A stretch of 64,000 nucleotides of DNA. Source: Paenibacillus selenitireducens. GTDB taxonomy: Bacteria > Bacillota > Bacilli > Paenibacillales > Paenibacillaceae. The notes beneath the pieces were generated by a model, which worked only from the letters and a program-made list of their open reading frames with translations, ran no database searches and was not told where the DNA came from. This document shows, piece by piece, positions 46,084-55,336 of the stretch. Within the stretch, counting starts at the first letter, position 1. Each line of letters opens with the position of its first letter. The position numbers were made by a program, and so were the translations under genes. The stretch covers positions 68,803-132,802 of the forward strand of contig NZ_MSZX01000013.1 in the NCBI RefSeq assembly GCF_002021565.1. The letters are read 5' to 3'.

Positions 46084-46128
46084 TAAAAAACGACCTATCC
46101 CGGGAAGATAATCTTCCTTCGATAGGTC
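46084..46128 (-). terminator. Terminator of ppaC
   Basis: GCGACCTATC pairs with GATAGGTCGT around an inner GAAGAT/ATCTTC stem, followed by a six-T tract on the minus strand, about 25 bp past the stop codon. Confidence 0.88.
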
Positions 46129-46152
46129 GCTATATGTCTACGAAATGAATTC

Positions 46153-47085
46153 TTATTGTGCGTTAAATGTATCCGTCAATACAGGTACGATTTGGGATTT
46201 ACGGGATACAACGCCTTTTAGAACGGCTTTGTTGTCTTCTAACGTGACGTTGTAAGCTTTCTCTACCACATGCGCTGCGTTACCGAGTGCCAGACCCACG
46301 GAATCGTTGTTCAAGATATCTGTAACGACAAGCAAGAACAAATCTAATCCTTTGTTCGCAATGACCGTGTTCAGCGCAGCTTCCAATTCGACTTGGCGGA
46401 CGAGTACGTCGTTCACGTCAACCGCATTAACTTGCGCGATTTCTACCTTGGCATTCCCCATTTGGAATTCTTTCGCATCCAGCGTGATCAATTGATCGAT
46501 GGTTTTGTCGCTCAAGTCAGCGCCGGCTTTCAACATTTCAAGACCATAACCATCAGCATCTACGCCGGCAATTACTGCAAGCTCACGAGCTGCAGCTACA
46601 TCTTGTGCTGTGCATGTTGGAGATTTGAATAGAAGAGAATCTGAAATAATAGCGGATAACATTAATCCTGCAATTTTCTTATCGATCGCAATGCCATTTT
46701 CTTTGTACATTTTATTCAAAATCGTGGCTGTACAACCTACAGGTTCTGCACGGTAGTAAAGAGGGCCGCTTGTCTCGAAATTCGCAATTCGGTGATGATC
46801 GATCACTTCGATCACGCGAACTTTCTCGATATCTGAAGCACTTTGTTGGCGCTCATTATGGTCGACGAGGATGACTTCCTTCGCTTCATTCGCAACCGTC
46901 TCTACAAGACGAGGCGCTTCCACTTGGAAATGATTCAACGCATATTGCGTTTCGCCGTTCACTTCGCCAAGACGAACCGGTTCCACTGTAAAACCTAATT
47001 TTGTTTTCAAATCCGCGTAAGCAATCGCAGAACAGATTGTATCTGTATCTGGGTTTTTGTGTCCGAAAATCAATACTTTTTCCAT
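46153..47085 (-). CDS. ppaC: Manganese-dependent inorganic pyrophosphatase (family II)
   Basis: The 310-residue DHH-family enzyme opens [20 protein letters not shown], with its metal-binding His and Asp residues. It has [11 protein letters not shown], the DHH motif [13 protein letters not shown] and the C-terminal substrate-binding [10 protein letters not shown]. Length and motifs match the family II enzyme of Bacillus, which splits pyrophosphate to drive biosynthesis. AAGGAG precedes the ATG. It is monocistronic. Confidence 0.96.
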   Translation of the reverse strand: MEKVLIFGHKNPDTDTICSAIAYADLKTKLGFTVEPVRLGEVNGETQYALNHFQVEAPRLVETVANEAKEVILVDHNERQQSASDIEKVRVIEVIDHHRIANFETSGPLYYRAEPVGCTATILNKMYKENGIAIDKKIAGLMLSAIISDSLLFKSPTCTAQDVAAARELAVIAGVDADGYGLEMLKAGADLSDKTIDQLITLDAKEFQMGNAKVEIAQVNAVDVNDVLVRQVELEAALNTVIANKGLDLFLLVVTDILNNDSVGLALGNAAHVVEKAYNVTLEDNKAVLKGVVSRKSQIVPVLTDTFNAQ

Positions 47086-47199
47086 GATCTGACTCCTTAT
47101 TTAACGATTTATTGTGAGAAAAGTATAACGTACATGTCGCTTAACAATCAAGATTATACCTTGAAACTACGTTTATTCCAATCCCTTTAATAGGGATAA

Positions 47200-47248
47200 T
47201 GGAGAAGAACCTCTACCGTCGGTCCTTTCGAAAATGAGCGACCGCGTC
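47200..47248 (+). repeat. Two-hairpin interspersed element, copy D (truncated)
   Basis: Only the first hairpin is present: GGAGAAGAACCTCTACCGTC, then GGTCCTTTCGAAAATGAGCG and ACCGCGT. CGGTC/GACCG pairing is kept. The element breaks off where the other copies have TTTAGAGG, and coding-like sequence follows. Confidence 0.7.
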
Positions 47249-47401
47249 GACCGCGTTGACTTCCCTCGAGGCGCTCGGGTGATTCAGCTGCAAGAAGGCG
47301 AGCGGCAATTCAACTCATGGTTGCGCCTGGCGGATGGGTCTGTTGTCCATGAACAACCTGAACATGGTCCCACTGCGATAAAAGAGACGCTAGCTCTGTA
47401 A
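47234..47401 (+). pseudogene. Short coding-like remnant joined to a truncated repeat
   Basis: A 55-codon frame starts in the broken repeat and reads VDFPRGARVIQLQEGERQF, then NSWLRLADGSVVHEQPEHGP and TAIKETLAL before TAA. The residue pattern looks like real coding sequence, but there is no ribosome-binding site and I cannot name the family. It is most likely the 3' end of a gene whose 5' part was lost. The rest of 47402-47610 has no gene that I can see. Confidence 0.4.
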
Positions 47402-47610
47402 AATTTATGACAAGTGAATGTTGATTCTTAACGAAGTAACCTGATCCCAGTATTTCATCGGATTAAACCAGGGGTTTTTCCAATGTCTATTCTAAAGGGT
47501 GTACTTCATATTTTGGGCGGCAGGTTATTTTTTTCATGACATTTTTATATTAAATTTTTTGTAAGTAAAGTGTGAAAAACCGTCAGAGGATCACCCGACG
47601 GCCCTTTATT

Positions 47611-48341
47611 GTGTGAACCTATACGTTAGTGGATAGGAGAGATAGGTCGGTGGATAGGAGCGATGGGTAGGTGTTTCAGTTCAGCTGTCGTAGATACGAA
47701 ATCTTGGCAAATTATATAAGCTTTTTGTGTATAACGGACACGAGAGACCTTATTGTTTACTATGCTCATAGATTTTCCATTTTTCGGACTCAGATACCCT
47801 TATTCCATTCGAATCATGAGTATATAGCTTAGGTTTCGCATGATAAGAGCTGCTGTGTCCGTTTACCCTGCATTTTGAGTGCTTTTGGCATCATTAAGGT
47901 CTCCTGTGTCCGTTAATTTCTCGCTCTGTTCCCTGTACCCTGATTTGATTCGGCAATCTCTCGAAAAGCTATAATTTGTGTGAACCTATACGTTGGTGGA
48001 TAGGAGAGATAGGTCGGTGGATAGGAGCGATGGGTAGGTGTTTCAGTTCAGCTGTCATAGATACGAAATCTTGGCAAATTATATAAGCTCTTTGTGTATA
48101 ACGGACACGAGAGACCTTATTGTTTGCTATGCTCATAGATTTACCATTTTTCGGACTCAGATAACCTTATTCCATTCGAATCATGAGTATATAGCTTAGG
48201 TTTAGCATGATAAGAGCTGCTGTGTCCGTTCACCCTGCATTTTGAGTGCTTTTGGCATCATTAAGGTCTCCTGTGTCCGTTAATTTCTCGCTCTGTTCCC
48301 TGTACCCTGATTTGATTCGGCAATCTCTCGAAAAGCTATAA
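47611..48341. repeat. 367-bp tandem direct duplication in a gene-free region
   Basis: The sequence beginning GTGTGAACCTATACGTT at 47611 recurs at 47978 and runs to about 48341, with fewer than ten differences. Each unit carries three AACGGACAC/GTGTCCGTT motifs. The first (ATAACGGACAC, near 47731) and third (CTGTGTCCGTTAAT, near 47903) form a roughly 23-bp imperfect inverted repeat around GAGACCTTA. No open reading frame is conserved between the copies. Confidence 0.9.
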
Positions 48342-48354
48342 ATTCTAGAATATT

Positions 48355-48475
48355 GCGAAAAACCTCTACCCTCGGTCCATTCCAAATTGAGCGACCGCGT
48401 TTAGAGGTGGTTTTTATCGCCAAATAGAATTTTATTGCAATACGTCGAAACTTTTAAAATTCTATTGTGGTCGAA
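48355..48475 (+). repeat. Two-hairpin interspersed element, copy B
   Basis: This is the best-paired copy. ACCTCTA/TAGAGGT and CGGTC/GACCG form the first stem. AATAGAATTTTA/TAAAATTCTATT forms a 12-bp perfect second stem around TACGTCGAAAC. It lies about 105 bp upstream of the ECF sigma gene start. Confidence 0.88.
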
Positions 48476-48581
48476 TATTAGACAATTTTCGTTATGATTA
48501 AGAGGATAACAATATTTGTATAATTTTAGGGAACCAAATGCCCTCGAGATGCATAGTAGCTTCAGAAAGGACGGTGGACAC

Positions 48582-49112
48582 ATGCTGCCCGAGGAATTGG
48601 AGCAATGGTCAGATCGATATGCCCAGCGCTTAGTTCGATTAGCTTATACCTATTCACGGGACTGGGGAAGTGCGGAAGATCGCGTACAGGATGCATTTCT
48701 CAAAGCCTATCAGGTCAGGCACCAATATCGAGCCGAACGCGGAGAACTATTTTCATGGCTCGCCAAAATTGTCATTAATGAATGCCGTATGATGGTTCGC
48801 CGCAGCTGGCGTGAACGCGTCATGGACATCCTGCCCGAACGTTCATCCGAGAGCACAGAAGATCTCTATCTAGCGCATCTCAGCAAACAACAGATATACC
48901 AGACTGTACTCGAGCTACCTGAATTTGTTCGCACCCCCATCGTATTGCACTATTATGAAGACCTGTCGGTGGAGGAGATTGCGCAGATCATCGGTAAGCC
49001 ATCCGGTACGATCAAATCTCGTCTTTGGCGCGGTCGTGCCCGCTTACGTCAAATGCTAGAGGAGGAGCATGCTCATGGACCATCCCATCAGACAATCGAA
49101 AAGCTGCTATGA
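48582..49112 (+). CDS. ECF-type RNA polymerase sigma factor
   Basis: From the ATG at 48582 the protein has 176 residues; a longer frame from 48516 has no ribosome-binding site. Region 2 (LVRLAYTYSRDWGSAEDRVQ then DAFLKAYQV) and region 4 (LPEFVRTPIVLHYYEDLSVE then EIAQIIGKPSGTIKSRLWRG) are typical. The next gene, which overlaps by 38 bp, encodes a membrane protein with an anti-sigma layout, so the pair probably forms a cell-envelope signalling unit. Autoregulation is usual for such pairs, but I do not identify the promoter. Confidence 0.92.
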   Translation: MLPEELEQWSDRYAQRLVRLAYTYSRDWGSAEDRVQDAFLKAYQVRHQYRAERGELFSWLAKIVINECRMMVRRSWRERVMDILPERSSESTEDLYLAHLSKQQIYQTVLELPEFVRTPIVLHYYEDLSVEEIAQIIGKPSGTIKSRLWRGRARLRQMLEEEHAHGPSHQTIEKLL

Positions 49113-50487
49113 AGAAGAACTATTGAATCTACCGGTGTTCAAGCAAAAGCTTGCGGATCGGATGGACATCGAAAAAATTGAACGTCCTATACTACATACC
49201 GCTACTTCTCTAAGACCTCGATGGATTACTGCTGTAACGGCTATTGCGGCGCTGTGCCTCATCACTTTCGTCTATCCGACGGTCGCAGAATACTTCAATT
49301 CGTTCCAGAACGATAGATTTGATCCTGGGATTACAACGGCTGTTGCGAATGGATACAGCCAGAAGATCGATCAATCCGTGACAGACCAAGGAATTACGCT
49401 GCATGTCGCTGACATCTTAATTGACTCTATGCGGCTGGTTGTATCGTATGAGGTAGAACAAAATGGAGAACGCTCTCCCGATATTTTGTATGGGGCATAT
49501 GCTCTGACAGACCTTGACGGCAATAAGATATCGGGCTCCTCCTTGATAGGTACAGGATTTGATAAAGATCAATCCTTCGGTTACTTCCAGTTGAATCTTC
49601 CGTCAACAGAGGAGCAACAGCTTCTTCTGCATGTGGATATTCATAAGATTCAAACCTATTGGAATCCGGAACCTCATGGAACTGAACACGTGACTTCCGG
49701 GAATTGGAACCTGACTATCCCTATCGATCTTAGCCAAAGTAAAGAAGCAACCCGCGGCTTTGCCGTTGAAGAGGATTATACAAGCCCATCTGGTGACATC
49801 CTTACCTTACAGCAATTTACATTCGCACCGAGCATGATACGTTTCCAAATCGATAGTAAGAACCCTTTTATTTCTGATTTCGGTTATGAAATTAAAGATG
49901 AACGTGGAGATACTGTCTTGTACTATGACCCTTTGAACAATATTAAGCTTTGGACTTGGCTCTCGTTCCAGTCCATGGTTGATCCGAAAAACCAAGAGAT
50001 CACACAATATTTTAGCAATATTGCACCGCTTCCTGCGGGCCAACGCTATACACTTGAAATAAATGGCGTGTGGAGAGTTGAACCGATTAACTTTGCTATC
50101 CCTTTAGATTCCGCCGCAACGGAGCAGAAGCCTATATTGGGAGCCTATCAAGATAGCGGGTTTGCCATTACTAAATTCGAAATGACCCCCGATTCATCCG
50201 ATCAAACGTTCACGGTAACTGTTGATCTTCATGGGGACAAGCTTCCTTATTCCTGGAATCTTGCATGGAAATTGGAAGACGAGCATGGGACTCGTTATGC
50301 CATAACTTATCCTGAAAGCAAAACAGGGCTACCTTTTAGTTTTAATAACGATCGAAGCTATAAAATAGACGAAACCCTAGTTTTCAAAGACATCCCAAGC
50401 GGCCAAAAGTCCTTGAAGTTAATTCTCGAAAACTTTCCCCACCATGAAGCGTTGAACTGGAAGATTCCTTTCACCGTTCCGAAATAA
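49075..50487 (+). CDS. DUF4179-type membrane anti-sigma factor
   Basis: The ATG at 49075 lies 7 bp after GGAGGAG, giving 470 residues. The cytoplasmic N-terminus (about 1-45) would bind the sigma factor. One membrane segment follows (about 48-68, ITAVTAIAALCLITFVYPTV). The large extracytoplasmic part (about 70-470) resembles DUF4179 followed by DUF5643-like beta domains (VTDQGITLHVADILIDSMRL, then YSWNLAWKLEDEHGTRYAIT). It is translated with the sigma gene and probably holds it inactive until an envelope signal arrives. Confidence 0.88.
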   Translation: MDHPIRQSKSCYEEELLNLPVFKQKLADRMDIEKIERPILHTATSLRPRWITAVTAIAALCLITFVYPTVAEYFNSFQNDRFDPGITTAVANGYSQKIDQSVTDQGITLHVADILIDSMRLVVSYEVEQNGERSPDILYGAYALTDLDGNKISGSSLIGTGFDKDQSFGYFQLNLPSTEEQQLLLHVDIHKIQTYWNPEPHGTEHVTSGNWNLTIPIDLSQSKEATRGFAVEEDYTSPSGDILTLQQFTFAPSMIRFQIDSKNPFISDFGYEIKDERGDTVLYYDPLNNIKLWTWLSFQSMVDPKNQEITQYFSNIAPLPAGQRYTLEINGVWRVEPINFAIPLDSAATEQKPILGAYQDSGFAITKFEMTPDSSDQTFTVTVDLHGDKLPYSWNLAWKLEDEHGTRYAITYPESKTGLPFSFNNDRSYKIDETLVFKDIPSGQKSLKLILENFPHHEALNWKIPFTVPK

Positions 50488-50489
50488 TG

Positions 50490-50615
50490 GATGAGAAAAA
50501 CCTCTATCGAAGTCCATTCCAAGTTGAGCGACCGCGTTTAGAGGTAGTTTATATCGCCAAATAGAATTTTACATTGCAATACGTCGAAACTTTTATAAAT
50601 TCTATAGTGGTAAAA
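50490..50615 (+). repeat. Two-hairpin interspersed element, copy C
   Basis: It lies between two convergent genes, starting 3 bp after the anti-sigma stop codon. ACCTCTA/TAGAGGT is perfect, while the inner pairing is reduced to GTC/GAC. ATAGAATTT/AAATTCTAT keeps the second stem. It shares GTCCATTCCAA, GAGCGACCGCGTTTAGAGGT and TACGTCGAAACTTTTA with copy B. Confidence 0.88.
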
Positions 50616-50642
50616 AGAGCAGAGGCCTGTGCCCCTGCTCTT
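50612..50642 (-). terminator. Terminator of the DUF5107-TPR gene
   Basis: GAGCAG and CTGCTC, with additional inner pairing, are followed by TTTTT on the minus strand, directly after the stop codon. The T-run abuts repeat copy C. Confidence 0.8.
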
Positions 50643-50649
50643 CATCATC

Positions 50650-53600
50650 CTATGAGATTAAATTGCGATGTACCCAAGCCCCTTGGTGGTTGACTTGATT
50701 CCGTGTGACGAGCTCAAATTCTTGCGTCGCTTCCTCGACTTGCCCAAGTCCAAGCAATCCAAGTCCGCGCATATAATGGCAGTGAATCTGGTTGCGTTCG
50801 TTCATATCATCCTCGAAGACCAGGAAGTCTGGCAAGGATACCGCAAAGTAATCAATTTTCACGTCATCAAAAATATGCTTCTCTGCGTAATCGATCAGCT
50901 TATTGAAGCGACGTTTCGCTTCTTTGTCGTTCTGCAGCTTCAGCCATGCCATTCCTTGATAGAAAATCATATCTGGCGGTTGGTCATTGTAGTACATGGC
51001 GCTCGCAGGTTCTTCCAAGCCTTCCGAGGCGATACGGAAGCACTCTACCGCTTGCTCCTGCTGTCCTAAAGCTTCATAAGCACATCCGAGATAATAATAG
51101 ATATTGTTCTCTTGCGCGCCATGCAGCTTCCCTTCTCCAAGATTCTCCGGATATACAAGCGCTTGGTTCAACAGCGCAACCGCCTGCTCCCATTGCCCTT
51201 CGGTAATTGCACGTTTGCCTAACTCCACATGAGCGAAGACGTATTGGCCTGTTACTTTGCCCTCGCCGCCTTCCCATGGATGGAAGATACGTCCCGCCAG
51301 AGCCTCAACGGCCTGCTTATGCTTGCCTTGCGCGTTCAATAGCGTCACATACTCAACATATAAGTCATCCCGTTTCTCGACTAATGCTGGATGCTCTTCC
51401 AATTTCGCAAATCGGCGTTCAGGCGCATAGTTCAGCTTTTTATACAACTGATCCAATTCATAGAATACGCGGGCATCTGCCGTGTTGCATGCAAAGGCTT
51501 GTTCCAGCGATGCCAGCGCAGCTTGCGGTTGGTTCTGCTTGTTGTAATAGGCTAATGCGAGATTGCGGTGGGCCGTCGCGAACGTATTGCAGATCGCAAC
51601 CGAAGCTTCCCAATGCGCTACAGCATCGGCATGACGTTTCTTGTCATATAGAAGGTTCCCGAGATAATAATGAGCCTTATCATCTTCCTTATTCGCGGCA
51701 ATCGCGGTTTCCAGCAACCGAAGTTCCATGAGGCTGTTCGGGAAGCAATAGTCCGGCGTTGCGATTCGACCCGCTTGACGATACCGTGCGGCTTCCTCAC
51801 CACGCCCCAATTGTTCATGTACATAGCCAAGGGCATAATGCAGCATTGGATAGATGTCCGCCTTATCGCTTGCAATCACGCGTTCCAGAACCTGTGCCGC
51901 TTCCTCAAAGAGACCGCACTCGATATAATCCGTCGCTAGATTCAGGTAGTTGTGTGCATTGCCACGCATTAAGCGGGCTAATTCTTCATGTACCGCCGCA
52001 GCTTCGGCTGCTTGACCTAACACGGACAGCGCCAAGTACATTTCGTTCGATGCCCCGAAATCTGCGATATCGAGTGTCAATGTCTCGCGGGCAAATGCCA
52101 AGGCTTCTTCTGCACGACCAAGCTTGCGAAGAATGGCCGCTTTTAAATTACGCGCTTTATAGTTATGTGCATTGCGAATCAATGAGCGCCCCACCAATTC
52201 CAGCGCTTCTGCATAGGCTTGTTTCTCGCTAGCGATTTGCGCTAATGCGAAGTATCCACTATCCTGCCAAGCCGCAGACCATACCGCTTTATAGAAAGCT
52301 GTGAAGGCTTCCTCCAGACGTCCCTGCCACTTCAAGCACATGCCCAACTGGAAATAAGCTTCGCTATCGTACGGGTTCGGGTTGCGCCAAGTTAAGGATT
52401 GCACGGCCTGACGGAAATACTTCTCGCTCTCTGCGAACAATCCGCGGCGAAGCAATAAGGTTCCGTATGCGACATTGATGCGGATATCGCTTGCATCCCG
52501 CTTCAACCCTTCCAAGTAGTATGATTCCGGCTCGTAGGTCGCATGGCGATACTGCTCCAAATGCTGTCCCGCAAGATACAGCTGTTCGTTCGTTTTCAAT
52601 TCTTCCGGCTCAGGCAGCGGTGTAGCTGCATCCGGCACTTGCTCAATGTCAGGCTTCTTCGGTTGGTAGGCAATCAATAAGGCTCCGTTCGCATCGTATA
52701 CCGATACGATCAAATCATGCGGCGCATCTTCCTCATCGAGTGTCACAATCGATTTGAACGTGGAGGTTGGCGATAATTCCACGGTCTCTTGGACGTATAC
52801 GCGACGTTTGCCTTTCAATTTGACGACCGCACCTTGGAATACGGATGTCGCGTAGGCTTGAACCACCGCTTGACCCGCTGCTTCATCCACCTCAAGGTTG
52901 ACGGCTGCGTCAATCGAGGCATTTTTTACGACACCGATGTCTTTATACGGCATGAAATATTGCTTGAAGGATTTCTCTTCATACGGCTGTAGCCACGTGA
53001 AATCTGGTTGGTTATCCGTGAACACGCCTGTCATTAATTCGATGTAAGGACCGTCTTCATCGGTCAAATTGCGATCCCAAGCTTGCCCGAATTCCCCATT
53101 CCCCCAAGTCCATTGCTTTTTACCCGGAGACACGTGATGATTCGCTACATGCAGCAAGCCCGCCCCTACGCCATGGTCATATCCACCGACAAAGTTATAA
53201 TCCGATTTATACGCCATATACGATGTCGGCACAGGAATGTTCTTATAACGCGAAATATCCACGCCTTCTGAATAATCCATTTTGTAATACGTGCCGGTTG
53301 CAATCGGAAATCTCGATACATCCCGCTTCCCGTGGTCGAATACCGCTGTAACGTCCGGCGGGAACACGGATTGCGTATGATCATTCACCGCTACGGCTGG
53401 ATTCGCCCACCAGAGGAACGTCTGCGCTTGCGCCGTACGGTTGTACATTTGCGCACTAATTTCGATATAGGCCTTGCCTGGATACAATGTAAAACCGGTT
53501 GTCACCTTCGTTCCGTACATCCGGTCGATTTCACTGACCCATACGGTAGCGCTTCCATCTTGATTCTCGGTATACCGGTACTCCACGTTGCCATACGTAT

Positions 53601-53988
53601 TCGGGCGGTGATGCTGTGGCCAGTTGAACTCAATGCCTCCTGAGATCCAAGGACCTGCAAGACCTACCAGAGCCGGCTTAATCACTTGATTATAATAAAC
53701 GAAGTCGTATGCATTGGTTTTATCAACTGCCCGATAGATACGACCTCCAATTTCCGGCATGATCTCAATGCGCACATATTCATTTTCCAAGAAAACCATA
53801 TGGTAAGCTTGATCGGCCTTTTCATCCTCAATTTTATCGATAACGGGATGAGGATAGACACGACCTGAACTTCCCTGATATACGCGCTTCTCTAGAAACA
53901 TCGGATTCTTATCCGGCTGTCCCACGCCATAAGTCGGAATGACGACTTCTTCCTCCCATACACGAACAACCTTGTCTTGATGATTCAT
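50650..53988 (-). CDS. DUF5107 domain protein with long TPR array
   Basis: This 1112-residue cytoplasmic protein has an N-terminal galactose-mutarotase-like beta-sandwich (DUF5107, about 35-340). Segments include YVRIEIMPEIGGRIYRAVDK, GGIEFNWPQHHRPNTYG and WWANPAVAVNDHTQSVFPPD. A linker is followed by about fifteen tetratricopeptide-like repeats (about 470-1110), for example AYFQLGMCLKWQGRLEEAFT and HYYLGNLLYDKKRHADAVAH. Related genes sit in sugar-utilisation loci, where a role in recognising or processing glycosides is assumed but not shown. AAGGAGGG precedes the ATG. It is divergent from an AraC regulator. Confidence 0.9.
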   Translation of the reverse strand: MNHQDKVVRVWEEEVVIPTYGVGQPDKNPMFLEKRVYQGSSGRVYPHPVIDKIEDEKADQAYHMVFLENEYVRIEIMPEIGGRIYRAVDKTNAYDFVYYNQVIKPALVGLAGPWISGGIEFNWPQHHRPNTYGNVEYRYTENQDGSATVWVSEIDRMYGTKVTTGFTLYPGKAYIEISAQMYNRTAQAQTFLWWANPAVAVNDHTQSVFPPDVTAVFDHGKRDVSRFPIATGTYYKMDYSEGVDISRYKNIPVPTSYMAYKSDYNFVGGYDHGVGAGLLHVANHHVSPGKKQWTWGNGEFGQAWDRNLTDEDGPYIELMTGVFTDNQPDFTWLQPYEEKSFKQYFMPYKDIGVVKNASIDAAVNLEVDEAAGQAVVQAYATSVFQGAVVKLKGKRRVYVQETVELSPTSTFKSIVTLDEEDAPHDLIVSVYDANGALLIAYQPKKPDIEQVPDAATPLPEPEELKTNEQLYLAGQHLEQYRHATYEPESYYLEGLKRDASDIRINVAYGTLLLRRGLFAESEKYFRQAVQSLTWRNPNPYDSEAYFQLGMCLKWQGRLEEAFTAFYKAVWSAAWQDSGYFALAQIASEKQAYAEALELVGRSLIRNAHNYKARNLKAAILRKLGRAEEALAFARETLTLDIADFGASNEMYLALSVLGQAAEAAAVHEELARLMRGNAHNYLNLATDYIECGLFEEAAQVLERVIASDKADIYPMLHYALGYVHEQLGRGEEAARYRQAGRIATPDYCFPNSLMELRLLETAIAANKEDDKAHYYLGNLLYDKKRHADAVAHWEASVAICNTFATAHRNLALAYYNKQNQPQAALASLEQAFACNTADARVFYELDQLYKKLNYAPERRFAKLEEHPALVEKRDDLYVEYVTLLNAQGKHKQAVEALAGRIFHPWEGGEGKVTGQYVFAHVELGKRAITEGQWEQAVALLNQALVYPENLGEGKLHGAQENNIYYYLGCAYEALGQQEQAVECFRIASEGLEEPASAMYYNDQPPDMIFYQGMAWLKLQNDKEAKRRFNKLIDYAEKHIFDDVKIDYFAVSLPDFLVFEDDMNERNQIHCHYMRGLGLLGLGQVEEATQEFELVTRNQVNHQGAWVHRNLIS

Positions 53989-54174
53989 CTCACATTCCCT
54001 CCTTCGGTGATCTTGATATGATCATACCGTCTAACCAAGACGATTCCAATTGACGAAATGCGGTTCATCATGGATTATATTCTTATTCAATGAATTCGTT
54101 ATCCATTGTTACAAGGTCAATTATAGATATAGATGAATCATCTTCTGATTTCAAAATATTTGGAGGTTATCCCT

Positions 54175-55062
54175 ATGGAACCTATACAGAAACAGGAAGG
54201 CTTCGTCAAAGAGAAACTATTCATTCTTCCCGAATACATGAGCGACGAACTGCAGCAAGGAGAACTCACCCGGTCCTTGTATATTAGCGACATCGGGTAT
54301 TTCCCGCATGCGCAATATCATTACCGCGAACGGCCGGAGGGCTGTGACAGCCACATTGTCATTTGCTGCGCCGAGGGCGAGGGGTGGATTGAGACCCATG
54401 GAGATCGTGTCGAGCTTATGCGTCAGCACCTGATGGTCATTCCTGCCGGAACGCCTCACCGTTACGGCGCTTCTTCGCAGCAGCCCTGGAGTATCTACTG
54501 GTTTCATATCCAAGGAGAACATGCCGCAGCACTGATTCACCTATTCGGGATGGATGCGGGACCGCTTCAATTATCAATCAGTACTTTCACCCATTTCACC
54601 GAGCTGTTCAATCAGTGCTATGACATTCTATCGGATAAGTCTTACGCGATTTCGGCGCATGTTCATGCCGCTCAGACCATGAGACATCTGCTCAGCAGCA
54701 TTGGCATGAGTTCCTCCAGATCCGGCCAAGATCAGAAAAGCGAGCGGTACTTGGAGTACGCCATCCGCTATATGACCGAGCATATGAATGAGACGATAAA
54801 GCTTGACGAGCTAGCGAAGCATATCGGACTCTCGAAGCAGCATCTGATCTATACCTTCAACCGGGAGACGGGCTTCGCGCCAATCGATTACTTCCTGCGG
54901 ATGAAAATGCAGCGTGCTGGTCAGATGCTAGACTTAACCGATCTTAGTATTAAGGAAGTGGCGGGTTCTATCGGCATGACAGATCCATACTACTTCTCCC
55001 GACTATTCAAAAAAATAACGGGGCACTCGCCCACCGACTACCGCAATATTCCGAAAGGATAG
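54175..55062 (+). CDS. AraC-family transcriptional regulator, divergent from DUF5107-TPR gene
   Basis: The start at 54175 follows GGAGG by 8 bp, giving 295 residues. A cupin sensor domain (about 20-150; HIVICCAEGEGWIETHGDRV, then LMVIPAGTPHRYGASSQQPW) is followed by a double helix-turn-helix (about 195-293; IKLDELAKHIGLSKQHLIYT, then SIKEVAGSIGMTDPYYFSRL and FKKITGHSPTDYR). It faces the DUF5107-TPR gene, its likely target, and precedes an oxidoreductase gene. The 186-bp gap with the divergent gene holds no clear operator. Confidence 0.92.
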   Translation: MEPIQKQEGFVKEKLFILPEYMSDELQQGELTRSLYISDIGYFPHAQYHYRERPEGCDSHIVICCAEGEGWIETHGDRVELMRQHLMVIPAGTPHRYGASSQQPWSIYWFHIQGEHAAALIHLFGMDAGPLQLSISTFTHFTELFNQCYDILSDKSYAISAHVHAAQTMRHLLSSIGMSSSRSGQDQKSERYLEYAIRYMTEHMNETIKLDELAKHIGLSKQHLIYTFNRETGFAPIDYFLRMKMQRAGQMLDLTDLSIKEVAGSIGMTDPYYFSRLFKKITGHSPTDYRNIPKG

Positions 55063-55065
55063 CAC

Positions 55066-55293
55066 GTGAAGATGCAGCCGCAGACCTATCTCCTTCACTT
55101 TCGAATGGACAAAGCTTGCGAACTGATGGGCAATCCTGAACTCACGATCGCAGATATTTCCCGTTCTGTTGGGTATAACGACCCCTTATTGTTCTCTAAC
55201 GAACCATCCGACAATATTCGGCAGGAGATGGACGATGTACGGCTGTTGATGCCGCTGCAAATCGAGTGTACTATGAGGGGTAAGCGTGTATAA
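55066..55293 (+). pseudogene. Remnant of a second AraC-type DNA-binding domain
   Basis: The frame reads PQTYLLHFRMDKACELMGNP, then ELTIADISRSVGYNDPLLFS, which is the second helix-turn-helix of an AraC/XylS protein. It lacks the sensing domain and first helix-turn-helix, and frame continuity is lost after LLFS; a third-frame reading IFGRRWTMY resembles the expected closing motif. It follows the intact regulator by 3 bp. It is likely debris of a deleted regulator rather than a functional protein. Confidence 0.75.
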
Positions 55294-55336
55294 GCTGCAT
55301 CACATGACGAAATGAAGACCAAGAGGAGTGTGACCG

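Noticed and set aside
47575-47610. Terminator at CCGTC...GACGG
   Set aside because: The stem is only 5 bp with a 12-nt loop, there is no clear T-run, and no gene ends nearby.
47611-48475. Possible CRISPR array
   Set aside because: There are only two long 367-bp units and no regular short repeat-spacer pattern or cas genes.
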